Shown here in pieces: positions 6,301-14,784 of a stretch of 15,423 nucleotides of DNA. This stretch comes from Spirochaetaceae bacterium (lineage in GTDB: Bacteria; Spirochaetota; Spirochaetia; Spirochaetales_E; Spirochaetaceae_B). The notes beneath the pieces were generated by a model that was given only the letters and a program-made list of their open reading frames with translations, was not told where the DNA came from and did no database searches. The translations under genes and the position numbers were made by a program. The number at the start of each line of letters is the position of its first letter. Position 1 is the stretch's first letter. The DNA is taken from the NCBI GenBank assembly GCA_003249275.1, contig QKJO01000056.1:1-15423 (forward strand), written 5' to 3'.

Positions 6301-9105
6301 ATGAAGAAAACGATATTGAATAAACTCTTGATTCTGATGCTGTCCCTGGTTTCTCCCCTGATCTGGGCGGCCGGGCAGTCAGAGTCAATACCTTCCGCAC
6401 CGGGAGTTACGGAAGGAACTCTTTCAAACGGGATGAAGTATTACATCGTACACAATGAGACTCCAGAGAACCGGGCCGTCCTCCGGCTGGCTGTCGATGC
6501 CGGATCTCTACTGGAAGACGGGGACCAGCTGGGAATGGCCCACTTTCTGGAACATATGGCCTTCAACGGCACGCAGCAATATGAAAAAAATGACATTGTC
6601 AGGTTTCTTCAGGGCATCGGCATGCAGTTCGGCCCGGACATCAATGCCCATACATCCTTTGATGAAACCGTCTATAAACTGATGATTCCCCTGGATAAAC
6701 CGGAAAATCTTTCCGAAGGACTGAACATCCTGGAGCAGTGGGCCTTTCACATGAGCCTCAATACGGATGATATTGAGGAGGAGAGAGGAATTATTCTGGA
6801 GGAGTGGAGGACCGGCCTGGGGGCATCCCGAAGAATGATGGATGCCGCCTACCCCGAAATCATGTATAAATCTCTCTACGGAAAGAGACTCCCCATCGGA
6901 ACGGAAACCTCCATAAGGGAGAGCACACCCGAATCCATCAGACGGTTCTACAAGGACTGGTACCGCCCGGATCTGATGGCCATCGTAGCAGTAGGCGATT
7001 TCAATGCCGAAGATCTGGAACGGGAGATCATCAGCAGATTTGGAAAATACACAAATCCGGTCAGACCGAGGGAACGGATTGAGCCGCCCGTACCGGACCA
7101 CCGGGAAACGGTCTTCACAACCCAGAGCGATCCTGAAGCCACCTGGACAGCCGCCATTATCTTCAATAAATTTCCTAAAACGGAAATCCGCACCCGCCCC
7201 GACATCCGGTATGAGCTTATGGACAACCTCTACCTGACAATGTTCAACAACAGGCTGGAAGATCTTCAGAACAGCCCTTCCCCGCCCTTCACCTACGCCT
7301 ATGCGGATCTGAATCCTCTGACCCGTTCCAAAACATTTCATACAATGACCGTGGTAACGGCGGAAGGAGAACTGTATGACGGCTTTGAAACCGTCCTGAC
7401 AGAGGAAAAAAGGGTGAGAGATCACGGATTCACAGAATCCGAACTGATCCGGGCCCGCAAAGAACTCTACTCTCAGATGTTTACAGCCTACAACAACCGG
7501 AACAACAGGGAATCGGCGGATATTGCCGAAGAGTACCTGCGCCTCTTTCTGGACAGGGAAGCGGCGCCCGGAATGGACTACATCTGGTCGGCCTTCAATG
7601 ATTACATCGAAACCATAACCCTGAATGACATCAGGGAAAGATCGAAGATGTGGCTCACCGAAGAAAACAGGGTCATCTACACCATGGCTCCCGAAAAAAG
7701 GGGAACCGAACCGATTGATCCCGTCCGCCTGTCGGGGATCAACTACAGGGTGAACCGGACGGAAACAGAAAAACCTGAAGAGAAAACAGTTGCGGCCTCC
7801 CTGATGAGCCGGCTGCCGGAACCGGGACAAATCGTCGGAAAAAGAGTACTGGAGGGTACGGATATTCAGGAGTGGACTCTCAGTAACGGTGTGAAAGTCG
7901 TCCTGAAAAACACGGATTTCAAGGAGAACGAAATTCTGTTCTCATCCATGTCTCCCGGAGGCATCTCACTGGCCGGAGACGACGATTATCTGTCGGCATC
8001 CTTTGCGTCCCAGATCATGCTGCAGAGCGGGGTGGGAGATTTCTCCAAACAGGATCTGGACAGAGTGATGGCCGGTTCGACGGCCAGACTGCAGCCCGTG
8101 CTGGGAGAGATGACCGCCGGAGTGAGAGGAAGCAGTACGAGGGAAGATCTGGAAACTCTGTTTCAGCTGAACTATCTCTACTCCACGGCGCCCCGTCTGG
8201 ATCTGCCCCTCTGGAACTCCTACAAAATCAGGCTGGGAGACAGCCTGAAGAACAGGGATTCCAATCCCATGACCCGGTATTCGGATCTTCTGATCTCCCT
8301 GCTGTATCAGGACAACATCAGAAGCAGACCTCTTACCGCAGAGATGCTGGGCGGGATAGATCCGGAGAAAGCCTATGACTTTTTCAAAGCCCGATTTTCC
8401 CGGGCCGATAACTTCACCTACTTTATCACCGGCAGTTTTGACGAGGAGACCCTCATACCCCTGGTTGAAACCTATCTGGCCTCCCTTCCCGATGAGGGAA
8501 GCCCGGAAACCTGGGTCGACCGGGGACTCCGTTACCCGGAGGGAACGATCAGGGAGAGCCTCTCAGCCGGTCAGGATCCCTTGAGTTATGTAACCATGAT
8601 TTATCCCGGGGAGTGGAAATGGAGCAGCCTGGAAACCCAGATAATTCAGGCGGTCTCCGACTCCCTGCAGATGATCATTACCGAGGTGGTCAGAGAAAAC
8701 GCCGCCGGAACCTACAGCCCCTCGGTTTCGGTCACCCCGTCGAGAGTTCCCTTTGAAGATTATTATTTCATGATCTCATTCTCATGCGCTCCCGACAGAA
8801 CAGAAGAGCTGATCGGCCTTGTTAAAAGAACACTGAAGGACATCAGAGAGGGTGATGTGGAGGAAAGATTCATACAGGATGTCATCAAATCCAGAACAGT
8901 GCTTCTGGAGGAGGAACTGCGTAAGAATCAGTACTGGCTCTCGCGGATGGAAAGAAAATACTTCCTCGATCTTCCGGATGATGAAGTGGAGGGTAGAAAC
9001 GACCTGATCGGTTCTTACACGGCCGCCGTCTTCAAAGACAGAATATCAAGGTATCTGTCCGAAACGAACAATCTGGAAGTCATTCTCTACCCTGATGACA
9101 AGTAA
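6301..9105 (+). CDS. Secreted M16 zinc metallopeptidase, PqqL-like
   Basis: The 934-residue protein is an insulinase-family (M16) peptidase exported to the periplasm or beyond. Residues 1-24 are a signal peptide (ends LIWAA, no lipobox cysteine). The first M16 domain begins at LSNGMKYYIVHN and carries the inverted zinc motif HFLEH (H81, E84, H85). The distal acidic pair in EERGIILEEW (E161 and E168) lies seven residues apart, as in insulysin, with E168 the expected third zinc ligand. The partner half starts near 516 with LSNGVKVVLKN and lacks HxxEH, as is normal for the non-catalytic half. Length matches the PqqL type (about 930 residues). AGGAAGG lies four bases before the ATG. Known relatives degrade peptides or imported proteins, sometimes during nutrient or iron acquisition; no TonB receptor is present here, so the substrate is open. 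It is convergent with a DUF2147 gene 31 bp away. Confidence 0.93.
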   Translation: MKKTILNKLLILMLSLVSPLIWAAGQSESIPSAPGVTEGTLSNGMKYYIVHNETPENRAVLRLAVDAGSLLEDGDQLGMAHFLEHMAFNGTQQYEKNDIVRFLQGIGMQFGPDINAHTSFDETVYKLMIPLDKPENLSEGLNILEQWAFHMSLNTDDIEEERGIILEEWRTGLGASRRMMDAAYPEIMYKSLYGKRLPIGTETSIRESTPESIRRFYKDWYRPDLMAIVAVGDFNAEDLEREIISRFGKYTNPVRPRERIEPPVPDHRETVFTTQSDPEATWTAAIIFNKFPKTEIRTRPDIRYELMDNLYLTMFNNRLEDLQNSPSPPFTYAYADLNPLTRSKTFHTMTVVTAEGELYDGFETVLTEEKRVRDHGFTESELIRARKELYSQMFTAYNNRNNRESADIAEEYLRLFLDREAAPGMDYIWSAFNDYIETITLNDIRERSKMWLTEENRVIYTMAPEKRGTEPIDPVRLSGINYRVNRTETEKPEEKTVAASLMSRLPEPGQIVGKRVLEGTDIQEWTLSNGVKVVLKNTDFKENEILFSSMSPGGISLAGDDDYLSASFASQIMLQSGVGDFSKQDLDRVMAGSTARLQPVLGEMTAGVRGSSTREDLETLFQLNYLYSTAPRLDLPLWNSYKIRLGDSLKNRDSNPMTRYSDLLISLLYQDNIRSRPLTAEMLGGIDPEKAYDFFKARFSRADNFTYFITGSFDEETLIPLVETYLASLPDEGSPETWVDRGLRYPEGTIRESLSAGQDPLSYVTMIYPGEWKWSSLETQIIQAVSDSLQMIITEVVRENAAGTYSPSVSVTPSRVPFEDYYFMISFSCAPDRTEELIGLVKRTLKDIREGDVEERFIQDVIKSRTVLLEEELRKNQYWLSRMERKYFLDLPDDEVEGRNDLIGSYTAAVFKDRISRYLSETNNLEVILYPDDK

Positions 9106-9130
9106 AAAAATCCCCCCTTTACAGGGGGGG
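9104..9130 (-). terminator. Terminator for the DUF2147 gene, overlapping the end of the M16 gene
   Basis: A six-bp C/G stem (9112-9117 with 9124-9129, plus a possible T-G pair) encloses TTTACA. Read on the minus strand, seven T residues follow (plus-strand A run 9104-9110), so it ends the leftward gene. On the plus strand there is no T-run after the hairpin. The A run overlaps the TAA stop codon of the M16 gene (9103-9105). Confidence 0.8.
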
Positions 9131-9136
9131 TGAATA

Positions 9137-9634
9137 TTATTCGGGTATGGATGGCACCAGGCTGGCGGGCTCGGTCACTCCCGAAGGCAGATCTTTGACT
9201 GTGGCGGGAAGCCATGTCTGATTCCGGCCGATGGGACCGATTTTTCCTCTGACGATCAGATTGCCGCCTTCAAGCCATATTTCAGAAGAATAGACCTTGC
9301 CGTTCATGGGATCCATGATCTTGCCTTTCTTCCATTTGTCTCCCTTTTCTTCCATATCCCAGATAAAATCCAGACCCGCAATAAAGGGTGTTCCCTTGAC
9401 GTTTTCGGCTCTGTGGGAGGGTTTCACATAGGTATCCTTGAGTCTTCCGTCTTCATAGGTGACGAGAATCCGTCCGAATACTTTTCCGCTGTACTCATAG
9501 ACTTTTACGATGGATTTAACTTCGTTGGTTTCATCATCAACAGTTTTCCACAATCCGAGGATCCCCGAATTGGCCATTACCGGCGCTGCAAATAAACCGA
9601 AAATGAATAGAACGCTCAATATTCTTCTGGTCAT
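9137..9634 (-). CDS. Exported DUF2147 protein
   Basis: This 165-residue protein has a signal peptide (1-21, ending APVMA) and a small beta-rich domain that fits DUF2147. Family-like features are GLWKT (27-31), a KVYEYSGKVFGRI strand pair, WKKGKIMDPMNGKVYSSEIW (101-120) and VRGKIGPIGRNQTW (128-141). It ends with a short Pro/Ser-rich tail. DUF2147 proteins are small secreted or periplasmic proteins of unknown biochemical role, and nothing here assigns one. The start is supported by TTGGAG seven to eight bases upstream on the minus strand. It has its own promoter, so it is probably not co-transcribed with the peptidase gene upstream of it, although the two lie in the same direction 152 bp apart. 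Confidence 0.85.
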   Translation of the reverse strand: MTRRILSVLFIFGLFAAPVMANSGILGLWKTVDDETNEVKSIVKVYEYSGKVFGRILVTYEDGRLKDTYVKPSHRAENVKGTPFIAGLDFIWDMEEKGDKWKKGKIMDPMNGKVYSSEIWLEGGNLIVRGKIGPIGRNQTWLPATVKDLPSGVTEPASLVPSIPE

Positions 9635-9656
9635 GGTTACTCTCCAATAAAAATTT

Positions 9657-9676
9657 ACCGGGACGTCGACCCCGGT
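9657..9676 (-). promoter_or_regulatory. Hairpin in the DUF2147 leader
   Basis: On the minus strand ACCGGG and CCCGGT form a 6-bp perfect stem (two more G-U pairs possible) followed by AAATTTTTATT, just before the ribosome binding site. It could be a weak terminator for the upstream peptidase gene or an attenuator-like leader element, because the DUF2147 promoter lies upstream of it. Confidence 0.45.
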
Positions 9677-9718
9677 GTTCCCTTTTCCGGCCGGACGGTC
9701 AAAAAAAAGATATGGATC

Positions 9719-9746
9719 ATTTTAACATGTCCTGCGTTTATATCAA
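9719..9746 (-). promoter_or_regulatory. Promoter of the DUF2147 gene
   Basis: On the minus strand -35 TTGATA (9741-9746, 5 of 6) and -10 TAAAAT (9719-9724, 5 of 6) are separated by 16 bp. Transcription would begin near 9712 and give a leader of about 75 nt that contains a hairpin. It lies in the 152-bp gap after the second M16 gene. Confidence 0.65.
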
Positions 9747-9786
9747 GATTCTTCTGAGAAATTAAGGATCAATTCACATCCGAAAT

Positions 9787-12651
9787 TCAGTAATTGAATA
9801 ATTCTTCCGGAGAAAGTTCACAAATTTCTCCTCTTTTTTCCAGAATTTTGAGATTCAGCTCATCCTTATTGCCCAAAATGAGGAGATTACTCTTCACAGG
9901 AATCACAGACTCCCTGAAATAATCCTCCATCGATTCATAGCGGTAGGTCTCAAGGTCATGGAAGACCTTCTCTCTGAAGTCCGGACTCAGGCCCAGTTCT
10001 CTGGATTCCCACCAGTTCCAGAAGAGATCGGCATCGTCAACCCTGTCGGAAGCCTGACTTTTCAGAAGGGCCGTTCTTGCTTCCTCAAACAGTCTGTCTC
10101 TGGCCGGAATGATCTTAAAAAGCCTGTCCATTTCATCGACCGCTTCGGCAAGCTTATCTCCCTGGGTTCCCAGATAGCTGGAAAGGATATGTCTGTTTTC
10201 GGGAAACTCGGGAATGGAAATGCTGGAATAGGCCGTATAGGCCAGACCTCTGGCCTCCCTGATCTCCTGAAAAAAAAGAGAATTCAGACCGGCACCGAAG
10301 AATTCATTGAACAGGGAGATAGAGGCCAGATTCCCCGGATTGAAACGTCCCTGGGGAGCCAGTCTGTATACCTCGGCCTGGACCATATCATGGTGAGTAA
10401 AGAAGATTTTATCCTCACCATCTTTCTCTGTATAAACTTTCCTCTCTCTCGACGACACATCCATGCCCGAACCGGGATGATAATCCGACAGCAGCGTACG
10501 GACATCCCCGATCGGCTTCGTTCCGTAATACAGAATATGATGGGGCAGATCAAAGAGCCTTTTCAATTCGAAGGTCAGTTTTCCGGCATCCTCCGATTTG
10601 AGGGCCCGGTCCCTGATAATATCTCTGAAAGGAGAATCGGGACCGTACAGACCCCAGGAGTAGAGTCCTCCGAAGAGGAGAATTTTTTTACTGAGCTTGG
10701 CATCGCTCCGTCTTTTGATCAGGCCCTGAACATATTTGCGGTAGCTTCTGGCGGTGCTGCAGCCGTTTCTGATCAGACTCCGCACAAATATTAGCGCCTT
10801 TTCCAGGTCCTCCTCCCTGCCGAAAAGGGAGAAAACGGAGCGCTCCAGATCGACCTGAAAAGAGAGATCGATACCCAGCAGAAACGCTTCCTTCTGAAGT
10901 GCTTCGGGACTCAGAGAGTCGGTACCCAGATAGGGAAAAAAATCGCCCGCTATCGGGAGCCAGGGAGATGCGGCCTTTCCTTCGGGGAAGATGAATGTCA
11001 GTTCAAAAAGATTATTCTTACTGTTCCTGCAGCGTGTCAGGCCCACTTTGTGATTCAGTTCCGTGTGTTCAAGGTCCCGCTCATAATCGGGAAAAGAGGG
11101 TCTCCTGTAGCCGGGATTTCTGGACCGGAGCTCACGGAAGTAGGAAGACTCCATATTGTAGTCGATCTTGACCGGCGTGATTTCAGGTTTGTTGACAAGT
11201 TCGACCGAGGGGTCGTCGCCCTCTTTCTTGTCCACTCTGACATAGGCGTCCCCGAACTTCTCTCTGACAAAGCCGACAAGATCATCCGGCCTGATTGATT
11301 TCAGTTTCTCAAGCCTGAGAAGATATTCATCCCAGCCGATGCCTTCACTGAAGCAATCGGCAAATGCATTGACGATCTGGTTGGATTCAAGATCCTGTAT
11401 CTGCTCGATTTCCAGAAATTTGATGATACCTTCCAGAAGGCGGGGATCAAATTTACCCTGCCGGATGAGCTCAAGCTGTTTCAGCAGAAGCCTGTGAACG
11501 CTGCCCAGAGACTGACCGGGACCGGGTGTTCCGTACAATACAAACCAGCTGTAGTCTCCGGCGGTACTGAAGCTGCATCCTCCGTCCAGGATCTTCTGTT
11601 TCTGAACAAGATTGAGATCGATCAGTCCGGCCTGGCTGTTGCTGAGGATCAGCTCCAGCATGCACAGCGGATAATAGTCCTCCGTTTTGATACCGCCGAA
11701 ACGGAAACCGGTCATAGTAAATTCGGAATCCGCCCCTTTCAGTTTTTTTCTGACCGCTCCCCGGAGAGGGAGCGGGGGATCTGTTCTTTCAATACGGTCT
11801 TTCAGAGGCTCGGGCGTCCATTTTCCCCAGGAGTCCTCCAGCAGTTTAAGAGTTTCCTCCCTGTTAAAATCACCGGCAAGACAGAGAGCCATATGCTCGG
11901 GTCTGTACCATTTTTTTCTGAAGTCTTCAATCATCTCCAGAGAGGGCGCTTTGATGTGTTCCTTCCGGCCCAGAATGGTATGACTCCCGTATTCGTGGCC
12001 GGGAAAGAGGTGCTCCAGCAGCAGATCCCTGGCTCTGGAGAAATCATCATCCTGATCCTGATTGAATTCTTCGAAAATCGCCTCAATTTCGGTCAGAAAC
12101 GACCGGACCACGGGCCGGGAAAATCTCTCCAGTTCCAGATCGATCCAGCGGCTCAGTTCGACCGACGGGATATCGCATTTATAGACAGTCTCACTGATGC
12201 TGGTATAGGCATTCACGCCCCTGGCGCCAAGGTGGGAGAGGATTCGGTCATACTCTCCCGAAATACTCAGACGGGACGCTTTCTGATTGAGAGAATCTAT
12301 CAGTTTGAACCGGGCTGTTCTGTCTTCCTCACTGTCCAGAGACCTGAGTGTCTCAAAGGCGGTTTTGATTTCATCAAGGATCGCCTGCTCACCCTCCCGG
12401 TCCAGAGAGCCGATGGACTCGGATCCCTTGAACATCAGGTGCTCCAGAATATGAGCCGCTCCCGTCGATTCTTCGGGGTCGCTGGCAGAGCCGGCTTTGA
12501 TGACGATCCTTGTTTCAATACGGGGTTTATGATCCCGGCAGGAGAGGTAGAGAGTCAGCCCGTTGGCCAGAGTATGTATGGTCAGATTATAGGCATCATC
12601 GGGTGTATTTATCTGATCGGAAGGCAGCCTTCCTTCGGTATTCAAAAACAT
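9787..12651 (-). CDS. M16 zinc metallopeptidase, long Bacteroidetes-like subtype, apparently cytosolic
   Basis: Read from the ATG at 12649-12651 this is a 954-residue insulinase-family peptidase. The catalytic motif is HILEH (H67, E70, H71), followed by LMFKGSES. The distal acidic residues are in TEIEAIFEEFN (E188 and the likely ligand E195). Between them lies an insertion of about 55 charged, helical residues (EGEQAILDEIKTAFE to SGEYDRILSHLG) before GVNAYTSISETVY. That layout recalls long M16 proteins of Bacteroidetes, but those usually have signal peptides and this one has none. A second M16 half carries the RGLAYTAYSS motif near 798-810 and no HxxEH. An in-frame TTG at 12681 would add 10 residues; its nearest GGAGG is 17 bases away. 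The ATG has no ribosome binding site either but sits 8 bases after TATATT. The product probably degrades cytosolic peptides. It lies alone behind a terminator. Confidence 0.9.
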   Translation of the reverse strand: MFLNTEGRLPSDQINTPDDAYNLTIHTLANGLTLYLSCRDHKPRIETRIVIKAGSASDPEESTGAAHILEHLMFKGSESIGSLDREGEQAILDEIKTAFETLRSLDSEEDRTARFKLIDSLNQKASRLSISGEYDRILSHLGARGVNAYTSISETVYKCDIPSVELSRWIDLELERFSRPVVRSFLTEIEAIFEEFNQDQDDDFSRARDLLLEHLFPGHEYGSHTILGRKEHIKAPSLEMIEDFRKKWYRPEHMALCLAGDFNREETLKLLEDSWGKWTPEPLKDRIERTDPPLPLRGAVRKKLKGADSEFTMTGFRFGGIKTEDYYPLCMLELILSNSQAGLIDLNLVQKQKILDGGCSFSTAGDYSWFVLYGTPGPGQSLGSVHRLLLKQLELIRQGKFDPRLLEGIIKFLEIEQIQDLESNQIVNAFADCFSEGIGWDEYLLRLEKLKSIRPDDLVGFVREKFGDAYVRVDKKEGDDPSVELVNKPEITPVKIDYNMESSYFRELRSRNPGYRRPSFPDYERDLEHTELNHKVGLTRCRNSKNNLFELTFIFPEGKAASPWLPIAGDFFPYLGTDSLSPEALQKEAFLLGIDLSFQVDLERSVFSLFGREEDLEKALIFVRSLIRNGCSTARSYRKYVQGLIKRRSDAKLSKKILLFGGLYSWGLYGPDSPFRDIIRDRALKSEDAGKLTFELKRLFDLPHHILYYGTKPIGDVRTLLSDYHPGSGMDVSSRERKVYTEKDGEDKIFFTHHDMVQAEVYRLAPQGRFNPGNLASISLFNEFFGAGLNSLFFQEIREARGLAYTAYSSISIPEFPENRHILSSYLGTQGDKLAEAVDEMDRLFKIIPARDRLFEEARTALLKSQASDRVDDADLFWNWWESRELGLSPDFREKVFHDLETYRYESMEDYFRESVIPVKSNLLILGNKDELNLKILEKRGEICELSPEELFNY

Positions 12652-12659
12652 AACAGCAT

Positions 12660-12665
12660 AATATA
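12660..12665 (-). promoter_or_regulatory. Candidate -10 element for the second M16 gene (leaderless)
   Basis: On the minus strand TATATT (12660-12665) stands 8 bases before the ATG at 12651, and no ribosome binding site is present. The terminator of the FecR gene ends at 12712, so a promoter is expected in this roughly 60-bp gap. No convincing -35 is visible (TATTCC at 12683-12688 is weak). Confidence 0.35.
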
Positions 12666-12711
12666 TCCGATTCACTGACAAGGGAATAGAGAGACAGACC
12701 TCCGGTCGGGT

Positions 12712-12746
12712 AAAAAAAGGGCCGTCTCATATGATGAAACAGCCCC
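12712..12746 (-). terminator. Terminator of the three-gene exported operon
   Basis: On the minus strand a 13-bp stem (12734-12746 with 12718-12730; three G-U wobbles) encloses a three-base loop and is followed by seven T residues. It lies 23 bp after the stop codon of the FecR gene. Confidence 0.92.
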
Positions 12747-12769
12747 TTCACAGTTCTGAATAATGATTC

Positions 12770-13459
12770 TTATTGAATGATGATTTCCAGCGTTGCCGTA
12801 GGAGTAGCGGAAGACGTTGCGGAAGATCTTGCACTGTCAAAAGTTTCCGAACTCTGATCGGGACTTGTCGTGTCCTCACCCGTGGATGTTGACGGCGAAA
12901 CCGAGGTGTCCTGTTTCTTCTGATCCGCAGGATTGGAGGGTCCTCCCTCCCCGGATGCCTGGGATGAACTGCCGGCGGGGACTCTCACCCTGGAACCGGT
13001 CTTGCTGAAAAATTCGACATTCCCTTCGGACACGGTCAGACGGATTCCGTCGAACTCAAAGGAGGTTCCCCTGACAGCCGCCGTGGCAACGGGACTTGTG
13101 ATCCTGAAGTCATTGATCTGACCTTCGCTTTTCTTGACATCCGTTCTGATTCGTCCGGAGCCCAGAAACAGTTTTGTCGTGGTCGTATCGCCCGATGAGG
13201 AGTACTCCTGAATGCTCATTCTTGTGAGAGCCTTGACTGTGATATCCGCATTGTCCATCACAACCTTGGCTTCTGAAGCAAATCCTGTGGAAATCTGGGA
13301 ATTCGCGGGTATGATCATACCGGAGCTGGCGCTCTGCCACTCCCTGCCGGGCTGTTGAATCTCCACCTTTCCCGTCACACTTCCCACCTTGACCGTCTGT
13401 GCGGACAGGATAAAGACGGGGACACATATGCTGATCATTAAAAATAAAACTCTTTTCAT
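12770..13459 (-). CDS. Exported FecR-domain protein with Ser/Thr/Pro-rich tail
   Basis: The 229-residue protein has a signal peptide (1-20, ending FILSA) and a FecR-type beta domain (about 22-162). Typical elements are VGSVTGKVEI, the strand VVMDNADITVKALTRMSI, and the FecR signature FRITSPVATAAVRGTSFEF (118-136), followed by VSEGNVEFF. Residues about 163-222 are low-complexity Ser/Thr/Pro/Gly/Asp, probably disordered, and the chain ends TLEIIIQ. In classical FecR the domain is attached to an N-terminal anti-sigma segment and a membrane helix; neither is present and no ECF sigma gene is nearby, so it is more likely a structural or binding protein of the cell envelope. AGGAGG lies five bases before the ATG. 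It is the last gene of a three-gene operon, 32 bp after the beta-barrel gene. Confidence 0.85.
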   Translation of the reverse strand: MKRVLFLMISICVPVFILSAQTVKVGSVTGKVEIQQPGREWQSASSGMIIPANSQISTGFASEAKVVMDNADITVKALTRMSIQEYSSSGDTTTTKLFLGSGRIRTDVKKSEGQINDFRITSPVATAAVRGTSFEFDGIRLTVSEGNVEFFSKTGSRVRVPAGSSSQASGEGGPSNPADQKKQDTSVSPSTSTGEDTTSPDQSSETFDSARSSATSSATPTATLEIIIQ

Positions 13460-13491
13460 AGAAACCTCCTGCGTAAGTTCTTAAGGCAGAA

Positions 13492-14784
13492 TTAAAAACT
13501 CACCGACATATATCCGCCGATGCGGAACCTGATATCACTGTCTGCCTGAATCTCATCATTGGGAATGAATATCCCCGTGGTCAGAGCCAATCCAAGATCT
13601 GAAAAGGGACGATAGTTGACTACAAAATCAAACTCCTGCCCCAGATACAGAGAGTCTCCCGAATCCTCAATAATCGTTTCATCCGATATCGGACCGTCTA
13701 CGGCTCTGAAGAAAGTGATTCCCGACAGTTTGAGCTGAAGGGTTTCGATTGGTTTGACCGAAACACCGAGGTCGCCGTAGATCAGATTACCGACCTGGGG
13801 CGTGTAGACAAAGCCCTTGGTGGAGTTGGAAATCGGAGTAAAGCGGTTCAGATGGCTGTCCCCGGGAAGAAGCAGGCCCTGAAAGTCTCCTCTGTTGCTC
13901 CATTTGTCACCGGTCGAGTAGAGGGCTTCCAGACTGACCGCAGTTGTATACCGCGACTCCAGGTAGTAGTCCAGAGTAAAGGATGCCATTCCTCCCAGAT
14001 AGGTATAATCGGCAGAGGGAACCGGGTCATAAGCGGGAACCAGATACTGTCCGGTCTGAAGGACACCCGTAACCGAGTAGTAGAGTCCGGACATGATCTG
14101 ACCGTCCGCTCCCAGTTCAAAGTACTGGCTGTGGAGCTTGCCGGTTCCGCTGTCTTCCAGATAGGTGTCGTCGTCGGCTCTCAGGTCCTGCTGGGCGATG
14201 ACGGCGAGGGTCATGGACTGACTGCCCAGGATGTTGGGATATCTGAATTCGGCATATCCGAGGATTCTGGGAGGAGCCAGAAGGAATTCATCTCCTTTCT
14301 CAATCTTATCCGCAGGAGAGACTACGACTTCTGAAGATTCATTAAACACCAGACCTGTATATCCGATACCGAACCGGACGGGCATGACCCTGTTCTGGTA
14401 CTTCAGTTCGAGACCGTCCGCACTGGACCGCACGACCCTGGTCGTCATATCGTTGAATTTGAATCGACCTGCGGTATAGCCGAGGCTCTTTCCCTCTTCC
14501 AGATCCGACTTGCCGTAGACATAAAGATCCGACAGATTGGGAATGAATTTATGATCTTCCCCCTCATACCTGTAGGTGTATCCGCCCCTGGCGTAAAAAT
14601 TGAACAGGGGATTGACCTCACCCCTCATCCACATCTGAATTTTATTCCCCTGGGTAAAGGTGTCATCCTCAATATTGGAGCCCTGGGTGATGTCCTCAAA
14701 CTTCCCGCCCCAGTCGGTTTCCATTGCAGAAATTCCTGAAGCGGTCAGCAGAATCAGTGACAGCAGGGAGGCTAACTTTCTCAT
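13492..14784 (-). CDS. Outer-membrane beta-barrel protein of unknown function
   Basis: This 430-residue protein has a signal peptide (1-20, ending ASGISA) and then alternating polar and hydrophobic strands rich in Tyr, Gly and Phe, as in a beta-barrel. The last residues, IGGYMSVSF, end in phenylalanine as expected of a beta-signal read by the BAM complex. I recognise no named family; the N-terminal part (WGGKFEDITQ, then GNKIQMWMRGEVNPLFNFYARG) and overall style suggest a porin-like or alginate-export-like barrel, without proof. Its ATG overlaps the TGA of the upstream gene (ATGA), which implies translational coupling and explains the lack of a spacer. It is the middle gene of the operon, between a small periplasmic protein and the FecR-domain protein, so the three products may act together at the outer membrane. 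Confidence 0.8.
   Translation of the reverse strand: MRKLASLLSLILLTASGISAMETDWGGKFEDITQGSNIEDDTFTQGNKIQMWMRGEVNPLFNFYARGGYTYRYEGEDHKFIPNLSDLYVYGKSDLEEGKSLGYTAGRFKFNDMTTRVVRSSADGLELKYQNRVMPVRFGIGYTGLVFNESSEVVVSPADKIEKGDEFLLAPPRILGYAEFRYPNILGSQSMTLAVIAQQDLRADDDTYLEDSGTGKLHSQYFELGADGQIMSGLYYSVTGVLQTGQYLVPAYDPVPSADYTYLGGMASFTLDYYLESRYTTAVSLEALYSTGDKWSNRGDFQGLLLPGDSHLNRFTPISNSTKGFVYTPQVGNLIYGDLGVSVKPIETLQLKLSGITFFRAVDGPISDETIIEDSGDSLYLGQEFDFVVNYRPFSDLGLALTTGIFIPNDEIQADSDIRFRIGGYMSVSF

Noticed and set aside
6508..7830. 440-codon open frame on the minus strand inside the secreted M16 gene
   Set aside because: It lies fully opposite a gene with clear signal peptide and catalytic motifs, has no ribosome binding site I can see and shows the Phe/Gly/Val-rich composition typical of antisense shadows.
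11494..12678. 394-codon open frame on the plus strand opposite the second M16 gene
   Set aside because: Complementary to strongly conserved peptidase sequence, with no recognisable domain or initiation signal of its own.
12652..12681. TTG at 12681 as start of the second M16 gene
   Set aside because: The only GGAGG is 17 bases away and the added residues show nothing conserved. It cannot be fully excluded.
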